Source: Magnetococcus marinus MC-1 (GTDB lineage Bacteria; Pseudomonadota; Magnetococcia; Magnetococcales; Magnetococcaceae). From it: DNA of 64,000 nt. Where the stretch lies: positions 4,431,001-4,495,000 of the forward strand of contig NC_008576.1 in the NCBI RefSeq assembly GCF_000014865.1, in the 5' to 3' direction. Of this stretch, positions 63,730 to 64,000 are shown piece after piece. Below the pieces are notes generated by a model. That model did no database searches, was not told the DNA's origin, and was given only the letters and a program-made list of their open reading frames with translations. Both the position numbers and the translations under genes were made by a program. How positions within the stretch are numbered: position 1 is the stretch's first letter; every line of letters starts with the position of its first letter.

Positions 63730-64000
63730 ATGCTGGTCAGCACGTTTACACTAGGTGATCTCTATCTGGGTATTGATATTATCCTGGTTAGGGAGATTAA
63801 CCGTTCTATGGAGTGTACACCGGTACCGGGAGCCCCTAATTATATACGCGGGATGCTCAATATACGCGGTCGGGTAATCACGTTGTTTGATCTTAAAAAT
63901 CGTTTAAGCTGGTCCGACGATCCCCGCAGTGGTGTTTTTAATGCGGAGATCGGGAATGATGGGAAGCCAGCCAAGCAGTACAATGTCATCTTAAAAACGC
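63730..64000 (+). CDS. cheW: CheW-like chemotaxis coupling protein (partial)
   Basis: The ATG at 63730 follows AAAGAAGAG. The 90 visible residues include STFTLGDLYLGIDIILVREI, then PVPGAPNYIRGMLNIRGRVI and TLFDLKNRL, the full CheW front half. The window ends inside the gene. It should link chemoreceptors to the CheA encoded upstream. Confidence 0.9.
   Translation, partial: MLVSTFTLGDLYLGIDIILVREINRSMECTPVPGAPNYIRGMLNIRGRVITLFDLKNRLSWSDDPRSGVFNAEIGNDGKPAKQYNVILKT

Noticed and set aside
1-64000. tRNA or rRNA genes
   Set aside because: I looked through the intergenic gaps and saw no cloverleaf with a T-loop GTTCRA-type motif or rRNA sequence. A dedicated scan would be needed to exclude a divergent tRNA.

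Overview
The window looks like a chromosomal stretch of a motile, respiring, Gram-negative proteobacterium. It has a polar-type flagellar block, several chemoreceptors, a CheA/CheW pair, a TonB-ExbB-ExbD system, a periplasmic cytochrome c and a fatty-acid beta-oxidation operon. My best guess from gene style and content is a Magnetococcus-like alphaproteobacterium. No rRNA, magnetosome gene or other decisive marker is present, so this is inference.

Layout. 0-5.5 kb: a STAS protein, a response-regulator/PP2C phosphatase, and a PhnD-like binding protein with a membrane histidine kinase. 5.5-9.8 kb: DNA polymerase IV and a zinc alcohol dehydrogenase, bracketed by two inverted copies of a complex non-coding repeat. 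9.9-15.8 kb: a YhaO/YhaN-type nuclease/ATPase pair and an unknown coiled-coil protein. 16.1-21.3 kb: an ECF sigma, anti-sigma and periplasmic metal-sensor operon headed by an EF-hand protein, an Rrf2 regulator and a Cache chemoreceptor. 21.8-31.2 kb: dGTPase, a sulfatase-fold membrane protein that has lost a metal ligand, an S24 repressor, a hydroxyacid dehydrogenase, a TPR-sulfotransferase, cytochrome c and PhoU. 31.6-40.3 kb: a translationally coupled beta-oxidation operon (FadE, thiolase, FadJ-like, acyl-CoA synthetase) led by a papain-like protein. 40.6-44.7 kb: an OprC-type copper receptor with its own TonB, ExbB and ExbD. Then agmatinase and a third copy of the complex repeat. 46.5-53.9 kb: flagellar genes fliP, fliO, fliN, fliM, fliL, flgE, flgD and fliK, all on the minus strand. 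54.5-64 kb: a chemoreceptor ending in hemerythrin, a nitronate monooxygenase-family enzyme, an unknown small protein, a 1.2 kb gap with a structured segment, a multi-domain CheA and the start of CheW.

The most unusual feature is the non-coding repeat, present three times (about 5.53-6.53 kb inverted, 9.05-9.77 kb, 45.77-46.49 kb). Each copy holds a 22-bp-stem hairpin with a conserved T-rich loop. The stem sequence differs strongly between copies, yet pairing is kept by compensatory changes, and the remaining G-T pairs all suit one transcribed strand. The copies also carry a conserved cruciform and copy-specific minisatellites, and no protein gene. This points to a mobile or amplified element whose structured RNA or folded DNA is under selection.
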